DNA from: Spartobacteria bacterium
Lineage (GTDB): Bacteria; Verrucomicrobiota; Verrucomicrobiia; Chthoniobacterales; Chthoniobacteraceae
Reading direction: 5' to 3'
Assembly (NCBI GenBank): GCA_021324395.1
Contig: JAJPJG010000012.1
Location: forward strand, 1-64,000
DNA length: 64,000 nucleotides
In this document: piece by piece, positions 26,850 through 35,930 of the stretch
How positions within the stretch are numbered: the stretch's first letter is position 1
Layout of the letters: every line of letters starts with the position of its first letter
Notes under the pieces: model-generated
Seen by the model: only the letters and a program-made list of their open reading frames with translations
Database searches by the model: none
What the model was told of the DNA's origin: nothing
Program-made: the position numbers and the translations under genes

Positions 26850-27920
26850 GTGGAAGTTTCGTCTCCGATTCCCCGTCAGCATGTCGGCAAGACATTTGTC
26901 GTCGCGATCAGCCTGCTCGGTTTAACCGCGCTGGTGCAGGTCGGCGCTGTCGCGTGGGCATTTGTGTCGAAATATCACGCGACTTCGCTCGAGCCGCCGC
27001 TGCCGTCAAATGCAGCGAAAGGTGATGTGCAGGAAAAGTTGACGCTCGTCGATCCGTTCGTTGCGCCCGAGCCGGCGACTCCGGCTCCCGCGCCCGTGCA
27101 GCAACAGCCGCCGCAGCAACTCGCGAGTTTGCCGAAGCCAACCCCGGTGCCAGCCGCCGCTGCCGCGGCAAAAGCAACAATGGAATCCCGGCTCGGCGAT
27201 TTGATCGACCAGGCGCGCGCGTTGCGCGAGAACGGCGACACGAGCACGGCGTTGACCCGGTTGCGCGAGGCGCAGGCGATGTCGCCGGATAGTGCGCTCG
27301 TGATCTCGGAGCTGGCGACGACATTTGAAAAAATGGGGCAAACCGATAAGGCTCTGGAGCAATGGCGGCGCATTTACGACATGGGCGAATCGGCGGGCAT
27401 TTACTATCAGGCCGCCGATGCAAAGCTGAAAATGAGCGAGGCAGCGTCGCGCACGACAGTGAAGGAGAGCGACACGAGCGGCATTCAGCCCGGCTCGGTG
27501 CTCGGACTTGGCAGCATCACTGCGGTTGAGCAGGCGGAATCGGGCTCGCTGAAAAAATTCGTTTTGAAAATTCCGCTCAAGGCGCGTCCGAACTCGAGCA
27601 TCGAGGTCAAGGACGTGGTGATTCAGGTCTTCTTTTACGACCTGATCGATAACACTACAATAGTGCAAACAAACGCGAACGTCTCGTCGCGCTGGAGCAC
27701 ACTGCCGGCTGACTGGAAGGACGACGATGTGGAGATTCTCGAAGTCGAATACGCGCAGCCGCAACCCAAGGCCGGCAAGACGGCCGAGAACCGGAATTAT
27801 TTCGGCTACGTCGTGCGTGTTTACTACAAAGGCGAACTGCAGGATTGGCGCGCGGACCAGGATAAACTCCGCGCGAAATTCCCGCCGCCTCTCACGCTTT
27901 CCCCTGACCAGACGCAATGA
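26850..27920 (+). CDS. Membrane-anchored TPR protein coupled to pseudokinase/FGE gene
   Basis: A 356-residue protein: cytoplasmic N terminus, one transmembrane helix (about 15-40), a Pro/Ala/Gln-rich linker (about 70-105), two or three TPR units (about 110-190) and a beta-rich C-terminal domain (about 215-345) that I do not recognise. The start is GTG. The stop codon overlaps the ATG of the next gene (ATGA), so the two proteins are probably made together and may form one complex, with the TPR segment as a protein-binding arm. Beyond that the function is unknown. Confidence 0.75.
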   Translation: MEVSSPIPRQHVGKTFVVAISLLGLTALVQVGAVAWAFVSKYHATSLEPPLPSNAAKGDVQEKLTLVDPFVAPEPATPAPAPVQQQPPQQLASLPKPTPVPAAAAAAKATMESRLGDLIDQARALRENGDTSTALTRLREAQAMSPDSALVISELATTFEKMGQTDKALEQWRRIYDMGESAGIYYQAADAKLKMSEAASRTTVKESDTSGIQPGSVLGLGSITAVEQAESGSLKKFVLKIPLKARPNSSIEVKDVVIQVFFYDLIDNTTIVQTNANVSSRWSTLPADWKDDDVEILEVEYAQPQPKAGKTAENRNYFGYVVRVYYKGELQDWRADQDKLRAKFPPPLTLSPDQTQ

Positions 27921-30280
27921 AAATCCTCCTCGTCGATTCCGATCCCGCCACGATCCAGGCGCTGCTTCCACTTTTAAAAAACACACCCGGCAACGAAGTC
28001 CGCGCGGCGAACAATGGCGACAAGGCGCTCGAGACCGCGATGGAATGGGGCGGCGCGGATTTGCTGATCACGGGTGTTTTCATGGAGCCGATGAACGGCA
28101 TCACGCTGCGCAATAAATTGGAGAACCGCTTCCCGGGCGTGAAGACGGTATTTCTCAGTGAATACGACATGACCGATTACGCGGAGCACGTGAGCGGCTA
28201 CGAAGTCGTCGCGAAACCGGTGCAGCCGAATCAGGTGTTGGTCGCAATTGCGAAAACGATGGCGCCGCCTGCCGCGCCTGAGGTCGCGCCCGCTCCCGCA
28301 CCCGAGCCGGAGCCGCCGCAAATCACGCACGCTCCGGACGTCTCTTCCGCGCCGACGCAAACACAAGCGCCGGTTGCCGCGCCGACTGTGATCGCGCCAG
28401 CACCACGAGCAATTCCATTCGTGCCAAAAGCGACTCCGCAAGTTGTTGCACAGCCGAAAGTCACCGCCGTTTCACCGCAAACGACACCGGTCGCGCGTCC
28501 CGCCGTGGCAGCGGTTCCGAAACCGGCAACTCCCACCGCGAGCGCCGTGCCGGCGATTCCGAAAATTGCGCCGCCGACTGCAGTTCCAAAACCGGCGGCA
28601 AAACCTGTCGCGACGCCACGAGCGGCGACAGTTTCAGCCAAACCCGCAGTGGTCGCAAAACCGGTGGTCGCGGTGAAAGCCGCACCCGATCCGCTCGTCG
28701 GCAAAACCCTCGGCAATTACAAAATCGTTCGCAAGCTCGGCGATGGAAAATGGGGCACGGTCTACGAAGCCGAGCAGACATCGATGGGCCGCGCGGTTGC
28801 GATGAAAGTGCTCTCGCCGGAATTGCAGCATCAACCGGACGCTAAGAAACAATTCATCGGCAACGCCAGCGCGAAAGCCAATGTGCAACATCCGTCGATT
28901 CTTTCCGTCTACGAGGCGGGCGAGGCGGACGACCACTGCTATTTTACGCACGAATACGTCGAGGGAGAAAACCTCGCGAACCTCGCCGCGCAACGCCGCA
29001 CGATCGACGAGCATGTCGCGCTGCAAACGATCAAGGTCGTCGGCGAGGCGTTGACGGTTTTAAACGCGCAGAAAATCGCGCACGCTCCGCTTGAAGCAAA
29101 CAGCATCTACATCGGAAACGACTCGCGTCCGCGCCTGGCCAATCTCGCAACGCTCGAAGGCGAAACATCGAATGTGCAGCGCGACATCCAGACGCTCGGG
29201 CGTGCCGTGGCGGGCGTGTTGCTCGGCGGACGCGCGACGACCGCAGGCTTGCAGGCGATGCTCTCGCGCATGCAGGCGAGCGGCCCGAACGGTTTTCTGT
29301 CGTGGGCGGCGCTGTTGCAGGCGGTGAAAGCGATCGAGCCGAAAGTAAAGCCGGCGGACGCGTTCAAACTGACCGCGCAGGATGAAGCGGCGATCCGCGC
29401 TGTCGAGCAAGCGCGCCGAAAACAAAAGATGTCGCTTATCTACAGCGCTGTGGCGGCGGTCGTGCTGGTGGTGATTTCCGGCTGGCTCATTCACCGCACG
29501 TTTTTCAAGACAACGGAGCGCAAGGAACTTGAGACGATGGTCGCAATTCCCGCGGGCGATTTCATTTACCAAAACGGCGAGCACAAGACGACGAATCAGT
29601 TTTGGATCGACCAATACGAAGTCACCATCGGCCAATACGCAAAGTTCCTCGACGACCTCGCGCGCAATCCGACGACGAAATACGACCACCCGAAGCAACC
29701 AGCGGGCTTCTCGCATTTTCCGAAGGACGAAAATGCGTGGAAAATCTACTACGGCCGCGCGAGTTCGGGACTGGAGTCGTATCGCAATGCGAACAACACG
29801 CCGATCGATCTGAACTGTCCAGTGTTTAACGTGACGTATTGGGACGCCTACGCTTACGCGAATTGGAAAGGCCATCGACTTCCGACCGAAATCGAGTGGG
29901 AGAAAGCGGCCCGTGGCACCGACGGAAGAAAATATCCGTGGGGCGACGATCTCAAAGCGGATCGCTTTAACGGCAACGGCGATTACATCGACAAGCCCGA
30001 TTTGAAAACGTCGAAGGCAACCGTGGACGGTTTCTGGTGGTGGTGCCCGGTCGATGCAAAATCCGGTGACCGCAGTCCTTACGGCGTAGTCGGAATGGCC
30101 GGCAACGTGAGCGAATGGACCGACACGTGGATCAACGACGAATACCCTGTGATACGCGGCGGCAATTACCACTCGCCCGGTGCAGAGGTAACGAAGCGCG
30201 TCACCAACGCCCTGCCGAGTTACGCCGCGGAATATCTCGGCTTCCGCACCGTCAGCGACAAAGCGCCTGAGAAAAAATAG
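27917..30280 (+). CDS. Degenerate receiver - pseudokinase - TM - FGE-sulfatase domain fusion
   Basis: A 787-residue protein of unusual architecture. Residues 1-115 are a receiver-like domain in which the phospho-acceptor Asp is replaced by Gly53 (LLITGVFMEP). A 140-residue Pro/Ala linker follows. Residues 260-480 look like a Hanks-type kinase with a glycine loop (LGDGKWGTVYEAE) and the ATP-binding Lys297 (VAMKVL), but the catalytic HRD is His389-Ala-Pro and DFG is lost, so it should be a pseudokinase. A transmembrane helix (about 505-530) leads to an FGE-sulfatase domain (about 541-780: WIDQYEVTIGQYAKFL, RLPTEIEWEKAARG, GMAGNVSEWT, VIRGGNYHSP). The copper-binding cysteines of true formylglycine-generating enzymes are absent (RVTNALPSYAAEYLGFR). 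It probably acts as a sensor or scaffold. Confidence 0.85.
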   Translation: MKILLVDSDPATIQALLPLLKNTPGNEVRAANNGDKALETAMEWGGADLLITGVFMEPMNGITLRNKLENRFPGVKTVFLSEYDMTDYAEHVSGYEVVAKPVQPNQVLVAIAKTMAPPAAPEVAPAPAPEPEPPQITHAPDVSSAPTQTQAPVAAPTVIAPAPRAIPFVPKATPQVVAQPKVTAVSPQTTPVARPAVAAVPKPATPTASAVPAIPKIAPPTAVPKPAAKPVATPRAATVSAKPAVVAKPVVAVKAAPDPLVGKTLGNYKIVRKLGDGKWGTVYEAEQTSMGRAVAMKVLSPELQHQPDAKKQFIGNASAKANVQHPSILSVYEAGEADDHCYFTHEYVEGENLANLAAQRRTIDEHVALQTIKVVGEALTVLNAQKIAHAPLEANSIYIGNDSRPRLANLATLEGETSNVQRDIQTLGRAVAGVLLGGRATTAGLQAMLSRMQASGPNGFLSWAALLQAVKAIEPKVKPADAFKLTAQDEAAIRAVEQARRKQKMSLIYSAVAAVVLVVISGWLIHRTFFKTTERKELETMVAIPAGDFIYQNGEHKTTNQFWIDQYEVTIGQYAKFLDDLARNPTTKYDHPKQPAGFSHFPKDENAWKIYYGRASSGLESYRNANNTPIDLNCPVFNVTYWDAYAYANWKGHRLPTEIEWEKAARGTDGRKYPWGDDLKADRFNGNGDYIDKPDLKTSKATVDGFWWWCPVDAKSGDRSPYGVVGMAGNVSEWTDTWINDEYPVIRGGNYHSPGAEVTKRVTNALPSYAAEYLGFRTVSDKAPEKK

Positions 30281-30325
30281 CGATACCCGCTCGCAACTTC
30301 CGCAATTTCGCGTAGTCTCTCGCCC

Positions 30326-31198
30326 ATGTTCGCCCGCCGCTTTTTGCTCTGTTTAGCATTTGTGTCTGCAGCCATTTCGGCGCACGCACAACTGCAAGTC
30401 TCACTCCACATCCCGCGCCATTTATACATGGTTTACGAGCCGGTCATCGCGACCGTTTCGGTAACGAACCGCAGCGGGCGTGACGTGATGCTCGACGAGA
30501 TCGACGGCCAAAAATGGTTTAGTTTCCAAATCTTCACCGGCGAAGACCGGCTCGTTCCGCCGCGCGATTTAAACTACGAAATCGCGCCACTGATGATCCC
30601 GAGCGGCGAAACAGTGAAGCGCAGCGTGAATCTCGTCTCGCTTTATCCGATCACCGATTTCGGTCTCTATCGCATCAAGGCGAGCATCTATTTTCCCGAT
30701 CTGCACCGCTATTTTTCATCTTCGCCGATGGGTATTGAAATCAGCGAAGGCAAACTGCTGTGGCAGCAAACCATCGGCGTGCCCGGCGAGCAGGACGCGT
30801 ATCGCATTTACTCCCTGCTCAGCTTCCGCCAGCCGAAGGACAACGTGCTTTACGTGCGCGTTGAGGACAAGGACGGCAGCGCGATTTACGCGACCTTTCC
30901 GCTCGGCCCGCTCATCGCCGGCAACGAACCGCAAATCCAGCTCGATGAAAAAAATCAACTGCACGTGCTGCAACTCGTCGGGCCGAAGACATTCACCTAT
31001 TCGCGCATCGGGCCGAACGGCGAATGGCTCGGTCAGGTAACTTACGCGGAGTTAAAAAGCCGGCCCGTGCTGAAGCGATTGGCGAGTGGCAAAGTCGATG
31101 TCATCGGCGGTGCGATCGACGCTCCCGCCGCCCAGGCCGCGAACGGTCCGCCGTCGCCGAAGCTTTCCGATCGTCCCGCGGGAATGCCCGCGCAGTAA
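30326..31198 (+). CDS. Secreted protein of unknown function
   Basis: A 290-residue protein with a signal peptide (MFARRFLLCLAFVSAAISAHA) and a beta-rich mature part starting with an Ig-like sandwich (about 25-135: VSLHIPRHLYMVYEPVIATVSVTNRSG). The final 40 residues are Pro/Ala-rich and likely unstructured. I do not recognise the family. It follows the pseudokinase-FGE gene by 45 bp in the same direction and may be part of that unit. Confidence 0.7.
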   Translation: MFARRFLLCLAFVSAAISAHAQLQVSLHIPRHLYMVYEPVIATVSVTNRSGRDVMLDEIDGQKWFSFQIFTGEDRLVPPRDLNYEIAPLMIPSGETVKRSVNLVSLYPITDFGLYRIKASIYFPDLHRYFSSSPMGIEISEGKLLWQQTIGVPGEQDAYRIYSLLSFRQPKDNVLYVRVEDKDGSAIYATFPLGPLIAGNEPQIQLDEKNQLHVLQLVGPKTFTYSRIGPNGEWLGQVTYAELKSRPVLKRLASGKVDVIGGAIDAPAAQAANGPPSPKLSDRPAGMPAQ

Positions 31199-31333
31199 GA
31201 GCACGCCCGCTTAGCTCGCGAGTTTCCAGGTCGCATCACGCTCCTGTGCGGCGTATGCGTGCGGGCAAAAGGGTTGACAGAAAAAACTCGCGCCCGGATG
31301 ATGCCGCGCAATTCGGTTCCCGTGCGGGCTTTC

Positions 31334-31933
31334 ATGAAAAACTGCATCGCGATTTTCATTTCGATTCTGCTCGCGGGCCTTGCGCCATCGGCGTTTGCGG
31401 GCTTCTCCACCGTCGTCATCGACGCCGGCCATGGCGGGCACGATCGCGGCGGCATTCCCGGGCAACGGGCTTCCGAAAAAGCTGCGACTCTCGATGTGGC
31501 GCAGCGTTTGCAAATGAACCTGCGCGCAGCCGGATTGCGCACGGTGATGACGCGAAGTGACGACGTGTTTGTCTCGCTGCCGAATCGCGTCGCGATCGCA
31601 AATGCGCAGCGCAATGCCATTTTCGTCAGCATTCATTTTAACTCGGCGAAACGCAGCGGCGCAGGCGGATTTGAAACTTACTACTACACGCGCCAATCGG
31701 CGGCGCTGGCCGCGCGGCTTTATTCCAGGCTGGTCCGCGCGTGGCCGGGCGAAAATCGCGGCGTGAAACGGCGCGGTTTTTACGTGATTCGAAAAACGCG
31801 TATTCCAGCCGCGCTGTGCGAGTGCGGCTTTCTCACCAATCCGCACGAAGCCGCGCTGATCTCGCGTCCGGAAACCCGGCAGCGCATTGCGGATTTGCTC
31901 GCACAAGCGATTATTCAACAAAGCGACCGCTGA
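31334..31933 (+). CDS. N-acetylmuramoyl-L-alanine amidase (Amidase_3)
   Basis: A 199-residue periplasmic zinc amidase that cleaves the bond between MurNAc and L-Ala of peptidoglycan. After a signal peptide (about 1-22), the catalytic set is visible: His33 in VIDAGHGGHDRG, Glu48 in RASEKAATLD, His101 in VSIHFNS and Glu163 in CECGFLTN. It lacks an AMIN or SPOR/LysM domain, so it is a bare catalytic domain. The ATG at 31334 is picked for the signal peptide; the upstream extension in frame is basic and unlikely. The nnr gene begins 3 bp after its stop codon. Confidence 0.92.
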   Translation: MKNCIAIFISILLAGLAPSAFAGFSTVVIDAGHGGHDRGGIPGQRASEKAATLDVAQRLQMNLRAAGLRTVMTRSDDVFVSLPNRVAIANAQRNAIFVSIHFNSAKRSGAGGFETYYYTRQSAALAARLYSRLVRAWPGENRGVKRRGFYVIRKTRIPAALCECGFLTNPHEAALISRPETRQRIADLLAQAIIQQSDR

Positions 31934-31936
31934 TTT

Positions 31937-33403
31937 ATGATTGTTACCGGCGACGAAATGCGCGCGATGGAGGAGGCCGCATTCGCCTCCGGCGCGACCG
32001 CGAACGACTTGATGGAGCAGGCCGGCGCGCAAATCGCGCAAGCCGTGCGGCAGTTTTATCCCGCGCCCGCGACGGTGCTCGTTTTTTACGGCAAAGGACA
32101 CAACGGTGGCGATGCGCTGGTAGCAGCACGCCGTCTCGCGGAGGTCGGCTGGCGCATCGTTTTGCGCGCACAGGAAAACGATCCGGCGAAATTGAGCGAG
32201 CTCACGCGCATCAAGCTGGACGCGCTCGGCCCGCAAAAAAAACAGACGCAGCGTCCACGCGTCATTCTCGACGGGCTGCTCGGCATCGGTGCACGCGGGC
32301 CGTTGCGCGACGACATTCGCGTGCTCACGCGCGAGATCAACCGCTATCGCTGCAAGCATGGCGCGCACACGTTCGCGATCGATCTGCCGACCGGCCTCGA
32401 CAGCGAAACCGGGGAGGCGGATGCCGATTGCGTGCTCGCGGATTTCACGCTGACGATTGGTTTTGCAAAACACGGTCTTGTCGCAGACCGGGCTGCGAAC
32501 TTCGTCGGACGCCTCGCGGTTTTGCCGCTGGAACAGCTCGTTGGCAAAACGAAAACGGATGATGAAGTAGCCACTCCCGCGAATCTCGCGCCGCTGCTTC
32601 CGCGCAGGAAATTCGAATCGCACAAAACGAATTACGGACGCATCGGCATCGTCGCCGGTTCGGTCGGTTTTACCGGCGCGGCATTGCTCGCGGCCGAAGG
32701 TGCATTGCGCGCGGGAGCGGGGCTCGTCACGCTTTACGCGCTGCCGGAGATTCAGCCGATTTTAGCCTCCACCGCGCCGAAAGAGGTAATGGTGAAACCG
32801 ATCGCGTCGTATCTCGAAGTGCCCGATTCGAAACGCGACGTGCTCGCGATCGGCCCCGGCCTGGGCAGCGAACGGAGCGACGAGATTTTGCAGCTCATCG
32901 AGCGCAGCGATTGCCCGATGATTGTCGATGCGGACGCGTTAAACGCATTGGCAAAAACAAAAAATATTCCGCTGCTCACGCGCTGCGCCGGGCCGCGGTT
33001 GTTGACACCGCATCCGGGAGAAATGGCCCGGCTTTTTGAAACCGAAAATCGCTCACGCAGCGAAATCGTGCACGTGTTTACGGAAAGATTTTCCGTCACG
33101 CTTTTGCTGAAAGGCTCGCGCACCGTCATTGGTGAAAAAGGAAAACCGCTGAGCTACAACACGACCGGCTCACCCGGAATGGCCACAGGCGGAATGGGCG
33201 ATGTGTTAACCGGTGTGTGCGCCGCGCTCACAGGGCAAAAGCTCGCGCTTTTTGACGCGGCACGGCTTGGCGCGTGGCTGTGCGGACGCGCAGCTGAACT
33301 CGCGATTTTTCACGGGCCGGAATCGGAGGAATCGCTCGCGGCAACTGACATCACGCGGCATCTCGGCACTGCATTTAAGCAACTGCAAGCCGGCTGCTTT
33401 TAA
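31937..33403 (+). CDS. nnr: Bifunctional NAD(P)H-hydrate epimerase / ADP-dependent dehydratase
   Basis: A 488-residue repair enzyme. The N-terminal half (about 1-205) is the YjeF_N epimerase (FYGKGHNGGDALVAARRL, DLPTGLDSETGE) that interconverts R- and S-NAD(P)HX. The C-terminal half (about 215-485) is the ribokinase-like dehydratase (YGRIGIVAGSVGFTGAA, NTTGSPGMATGGMGDVLTG) that regenerates NAD(P)H using ADP. Start and stop fit family length. It is tightly spaced behind the amidase gene and followed by fabG after 60 bp. Confidence 0.94.
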   Translation: MIVTGDEMRAMEEAAFASGATANDLMEQAGAQIAQAVRQFYPAPATVLVFYGKGHNGGDALVAARRLAEVGWRIVLRAQENDPAKLSELTRIKLDALGPQKKQTQRPRVILDGLLGIGARGPLRDDIRVLTREINRYRCKHGAHTFAIDLPTGLDSETGEADADCVLADFTLTIGFAKHGLVADRAANFVGRLAVLPLEQLVGKTKTDDEVATPANLAPLLPRRKFESHKTNYGRIGIVAGSVGFTGAALLAAEGALRAGAGLVTLYALPEIQPILASTAPKEVMVKPIASYLEVPDSKRDVLAIGPGLGSERSDEILQLIERSDCPMIVDADALNALAKTKNIPLLTRCAGPRLLTPHPGEMARLFETENRSRSEIVHVFTERFSVTLLLKGSRTVIGEKGKPLSYNTTGSPGMATGGMGDVLTGVCAALTGQKLALFDAARLGAWLCGRAAELAIFHGPESEESLAATDITRHLGTAFKQLQAGCF

Positions 33404-33463
33404 GCTGCGCCAAAGCTTTTGCTTTTTACGAGGGCACTATTTCCTGCTGAACTTCCACGGCTT

Positions 33464-34198
33464 ATGAGATTCGAAAACCAAGTCGCCATCGTCACCGGCG
33501 CGAGCCGCGGAATCGGCCTCGCCATTGCCAAACGTCTCGCCGATGAAGGCGCGAAAATCGCCGCCATCAGCCGCTCGCAATCGAGCGCGGATCAAGCTGT
33601 GGCGGCCATCAACGAGGGACGCGCGAAAGGTTACGCCGTCGATGTCGCGGATAAAAAATCGGTCGGCGAAGTTTGCGAAAAAGTGCTCGCCGATTACGGC
33701 CGCGTCGATGTGCTCGTCAACAATGCCGGACTCACGCGCGACGGTCTTGCGATGCGCATGAGCGAGGAGGATTGGGATACGGTGATCGACACGAATCTGA
33801 AGGGCGCATTCAATTTCATGCAGGGCGTGATGCGCACGATGATCAAGCAACGAAGCGGGCGCATTGTGAATATTTCGTCGGTGAGCGGACTCACCGGTAA
33901 CGCGGGACAGTCAAACTACGCCGCGAGCAAAGCGGGCCTGCTCGGTTTGTCGAAATCGCTGGCGCGCGAGCTCGCGAGCCGCAACATCACGGTGAACGTC
34001 GTCGCGCCAGGCTTCATCACGACCGACATGACCGGTGTGCTGCCGGAGAACGTAAAGACATCCGTGCTCGCAAATATTCCGCTCGGAAAATTTGGTGAAC
34101 CCGAGGACATCGCTGCAGCGGTAGCCTTTCTCGCCAGTCCCGAGGCAAAATACATCACCGGCCAGTGTTTAACAGTCGATGGTGGAATGGTAATGTAA
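33464..34198 (+). CDS. fabG: 3-oxoacyl-[acyl-carrier-protein] reductase
   Basis: A 244-residue short-chain dehydrogenase with the NADP-binding TGASRGIG motif, NNAG at 86-89 and the catalytic Ser139, Tyr152 and Lys156 (NYAASKAG). Together with the C-terminal ITGQCLTVDGGMVM this is the FabG pattern. It carries out the first reduction of fatty acid elongation. The ATG at 33464 matches the family start. No other fab gene is adjacent; sixA follows after 3 bp. Confidence 0.9.
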   Translation: MRFENQVAIVTGASRGIGLAIAKRLADEGAKIAAISRSQSSADQAVAAINEGRAKGYAVDVADKKSVGEVCEKVLADYGRVDVLVNNAGLTRDGLAMRMSEEDWDTVIDTNLKGAFNFMQGVMRTMIKQRSGRIVNISSVSGLTGNAGQSNYAASKAGLLGLSKSLARELASRNITVNVVAPGFITTDMTGVLPENVKTSVLANIPLGKFGEPEDIAAAVAFLASPEAKYITGQCLTVDGGMVM

Positions 34199-34201
34199 GG
34201 C

Positions 34202-34669
34202 ATGCAGCTTTATCTTCTCCGTCACGCCGACGCGGTTCCTCACAATGAAAACGACGCCGCACGCGAACTCACCGAAAAAGGACATGAGCAATCGAAACGC
34301 GCAGGCAGGTTTTGCAAAAAAAACGGGATCGCACCGGAAATCATCTTGAGCAGTCCGCTGCGGCGCGCCGAACAAACCGCGCGATTCGCTGCCACGGAAA
34401 TGAATGCAGAGGTGACGATCGCGAATTTCCTCGCATCGGGAATGGATCCGGAAACCGGTATCGCGGAATTGCGCAGTTATGCAAAAAACAGCAGCGTGAT
34501 GATCGTCGGTCACGAGCCGGATTTCAGCCGGCTCGCCGCGCAGTTGCTCGGCCTGCCGTCGAATGAGCGCATCCATTTGCGCAAATCCTCGCTCACGCTG
34601 ATCGACGTAAAGCAGCTCCGCGCGGGCGGCGGCACGCTAGAGTTTTCACTCCCTGCTTCGTTAATGTAA
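34202..34669 (+). CDS. sixA: SixA-type phosphohistidine phosphatase
   Basis: A 155-residue member of the histidine phosphatase family. LRHADA near the N terminus gives the nucleophile His8 (RHG-type motif), SSPLRRAEQTA the second arginine and VGHEPDFS the second histidine. SixA removes phosphate from phosphohistidine in phosphorelays or the nitrogen PTS protein NPr, which is notable given the HPr protein at 16256. The stop codon overlaps the next start by one base (TAATG). Confidence 0.88.
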   Translation: MQLYLLRHADAVPHNENDAARELTEKGHEQSKRAGRFCKKNGIAPEIILSSPLRRAEQTARFAATEMNAEVTIANFLASGMDPETGIAELRSYAKNSSVMIVGHEPDFSRLAAQLLGLPSNERIHLRKSSLTLIDVKQLRAGGGTLEFSLPASLM

Positions 34670-35355
34670 TGAAACCACACGTCATTCACAGCCGCGCATT
34701 TGTCGCGGATGCCATCAACATCATCGTCGAAAGCGGCCGGGACTCGATTGCACAGCGCGGCATTTTTCGCATCGCGCTCTCCGGCGGAAACACGCCTCGC
34801 AAAATTTACGCAGAACTCACGAAAGCCGATGTGCAGTGGGACCACGTGCAGATCACGTTTGGCGACGAGCGCTGCGTGCCGCCCGATGATGCGCAAAGCA
34901 ATTTCAAAATGGCGAAAGAAGCGCTATTCGATCTGGTGCCGATTCCAGAGGGAAACATCTTCCGAATGCGCGGCGAGATCGATCCCGGCGCCGCTGCCGA
35001 TGAATACGAGCGCAAGCTCGCGCAAGTCGCCGCGCGTTACGACGAGTCGCGCTATGTTCACGATTTGCTGCTGCTCGGCATGGGCGACGACGGCCACACG
35101 GCTTCGCTTTTTCCTGGGACCGCAGCGCTCGATGAGACGGAAAAAAATGTCGTGGCGAATTTCGTGCCGAAATTTTCTGCGCATCGAATCACGTTCACCT
35201 ATCCGCTGATCAACGCCGCGCGGCACGTCTGTTTTTTGGTCGAAGGCGAAAGCAAAGCGCCGATGGTGGAGCAAATTCTTGGCGGCGGATCGGATTTTCC
35301 CTCTGCGCGCGTCACGCCGAAGTCGGGCGAGCTCACGTGGCTGCTCGGTTTTTAG
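34669..35355 (+). CDS. pgl: 6-phosphogluconolactonase
   Basis: A 228-residue enzyme that hydrolyses 6-phosphogluconolactone in the oxidative pentose phosphate pathway. Family signatures are IALSGGNTPRKIY, FGDERCVPPDDAQSN and LLLGMGDDGHTASLFPG. Length is typical of the Pgl/DevB family. No glucose-6-phosphate dehydrogenase gene is nearby. It overlaps sixA by one base and ends a run of closely spaced rightward genes. Confidence 0.93.
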   Translation: MKPHVIHSRAFVADAINIIVESGRDSIAQRGIFRIALSGGNTPRKIYAELTKADVQWDHVQITFGDERCVPPDDAQSNFKMAKEALFDLVPIPEGNIFRMRGEIDPGAAADEYERKLAQVAARYDESRYVHDLLLLGMGDDGHTASLFPGTAALDETEKNVVANFVPKFSAHRITFTYPLINAARHVCFLVEGESKAPMVEQILGGGSDFPSARVTPKSGELTWLLGF

Positions 35356-35380
35356 CCGCTGCAATCATTTAACAAAAAGA

Positions 35381-35409
35381 TTGCCAAAACTTTTTTGATT
35401 AAATTAGAA
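35381..35409 (+). promoter_or_regulatory. Possible promoter of the small periplasmic protein gene
   Basis: TTGCCA at 35381 and TTAGAA at 35404 are 17 bp apart in an AT-rich stretch between pgl and the next ATG. It fits a separately expressed single gene that is bounded by its own terminator. Pattern match only. Confidence 0.3.
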
Positions 35410-35433
35410 CGGCACTCGTCAGAGGTATCACAT

Positions 35434-35871
35434 ATGAAAAAAATCCATCTCCTCACCATCACCGCTCTCGCAGCCGTCATCGCATTGCCGCTGAATGCCG
35501 CGGAGAAAACCAAAAGCAAACCCGCCGCATCGGCAGCAGCCTCGGCTTCACCGGCCGCAGCGGAGACAAAAACCAAATCGCTGCCGTTCCGCGGCAAAAT
35601 CGCGAGCGTCGATAACGACAAAAAGTCGATCACGCTCGAGTCGAAATCGGGCGAAGGCCGCACGCTTATGGTTGGATCGAGCGCGCAAATTTTCAAAGGC
35701 GACGGAACGACCGCCGCAAGCTGGGATGACCTGAAGACCGGCGAGGAAGTGCGCGGGTCCTACACGAAAGCCGACGACGGCTCGATGCAAGTCGTGAAAA
35801 TCAAAGTCGGCGCAAAACCCGAGGGCGAAACGAAGTCCGCTAAAAAAGCGGAAAAGAAAGAAGCGAAGTAG
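35434..35871 (+). CDS. Small exported Lys/Ala-rich protein with a beta-barrel-like core
   Basis: A 145-residue protein with a signal peptide (MKKIHLLTITALAAVIALPLNA), a Lys/Ala/Ser linker, a compact beta-rich domain (about 50-125: FRGKIASVDNDKKSITLES, IFKGDGTTAASWDDLKTGE) and a Lys/Glu/Ala tail. The core resembles small OB-fold periplasmic domains of the DUF5666 type, but the assignment is tentative. Highly charged ends suggest binding to the wall or nucleic acid. It is a single-gene unit with a strong terminator. Confidence 0.75.
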   Translation: MKKIHLLTITALAAVIALPLNAAEKTKSKPAASAAASASPAAAETKTKSLPFRGKIASVDNDKKSITLESKSGEGRTLMVGSSAQIFKGDGTTAASWDDLKTGEEVRGSYTKADDGSMQVVKIKVGAKPEGETKSAKKAEKKEAK

Positions 35872-35898
35872 TCCTAAACCGAAACTCAATTCCACGCG

Positions 35899-35927
35899 AA
35901 AAGGCGGCCCATTATGGCCGCCTTTTT
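35899..35927. terminator. Bidirectional rho-independent terminator
   Basis: An 11-bp perfect stem (35899-35909 with 35916-35926) and 6-nt loop are flanked by A4 on the left and T5 on the right, so it can stop transcription in both directions. It sits between convergent genes: the exported protein ending at 35871 and the PfkB kinase ending at 35931. Confidence 0.88.
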
Positions 35928-35930
35928 GTT

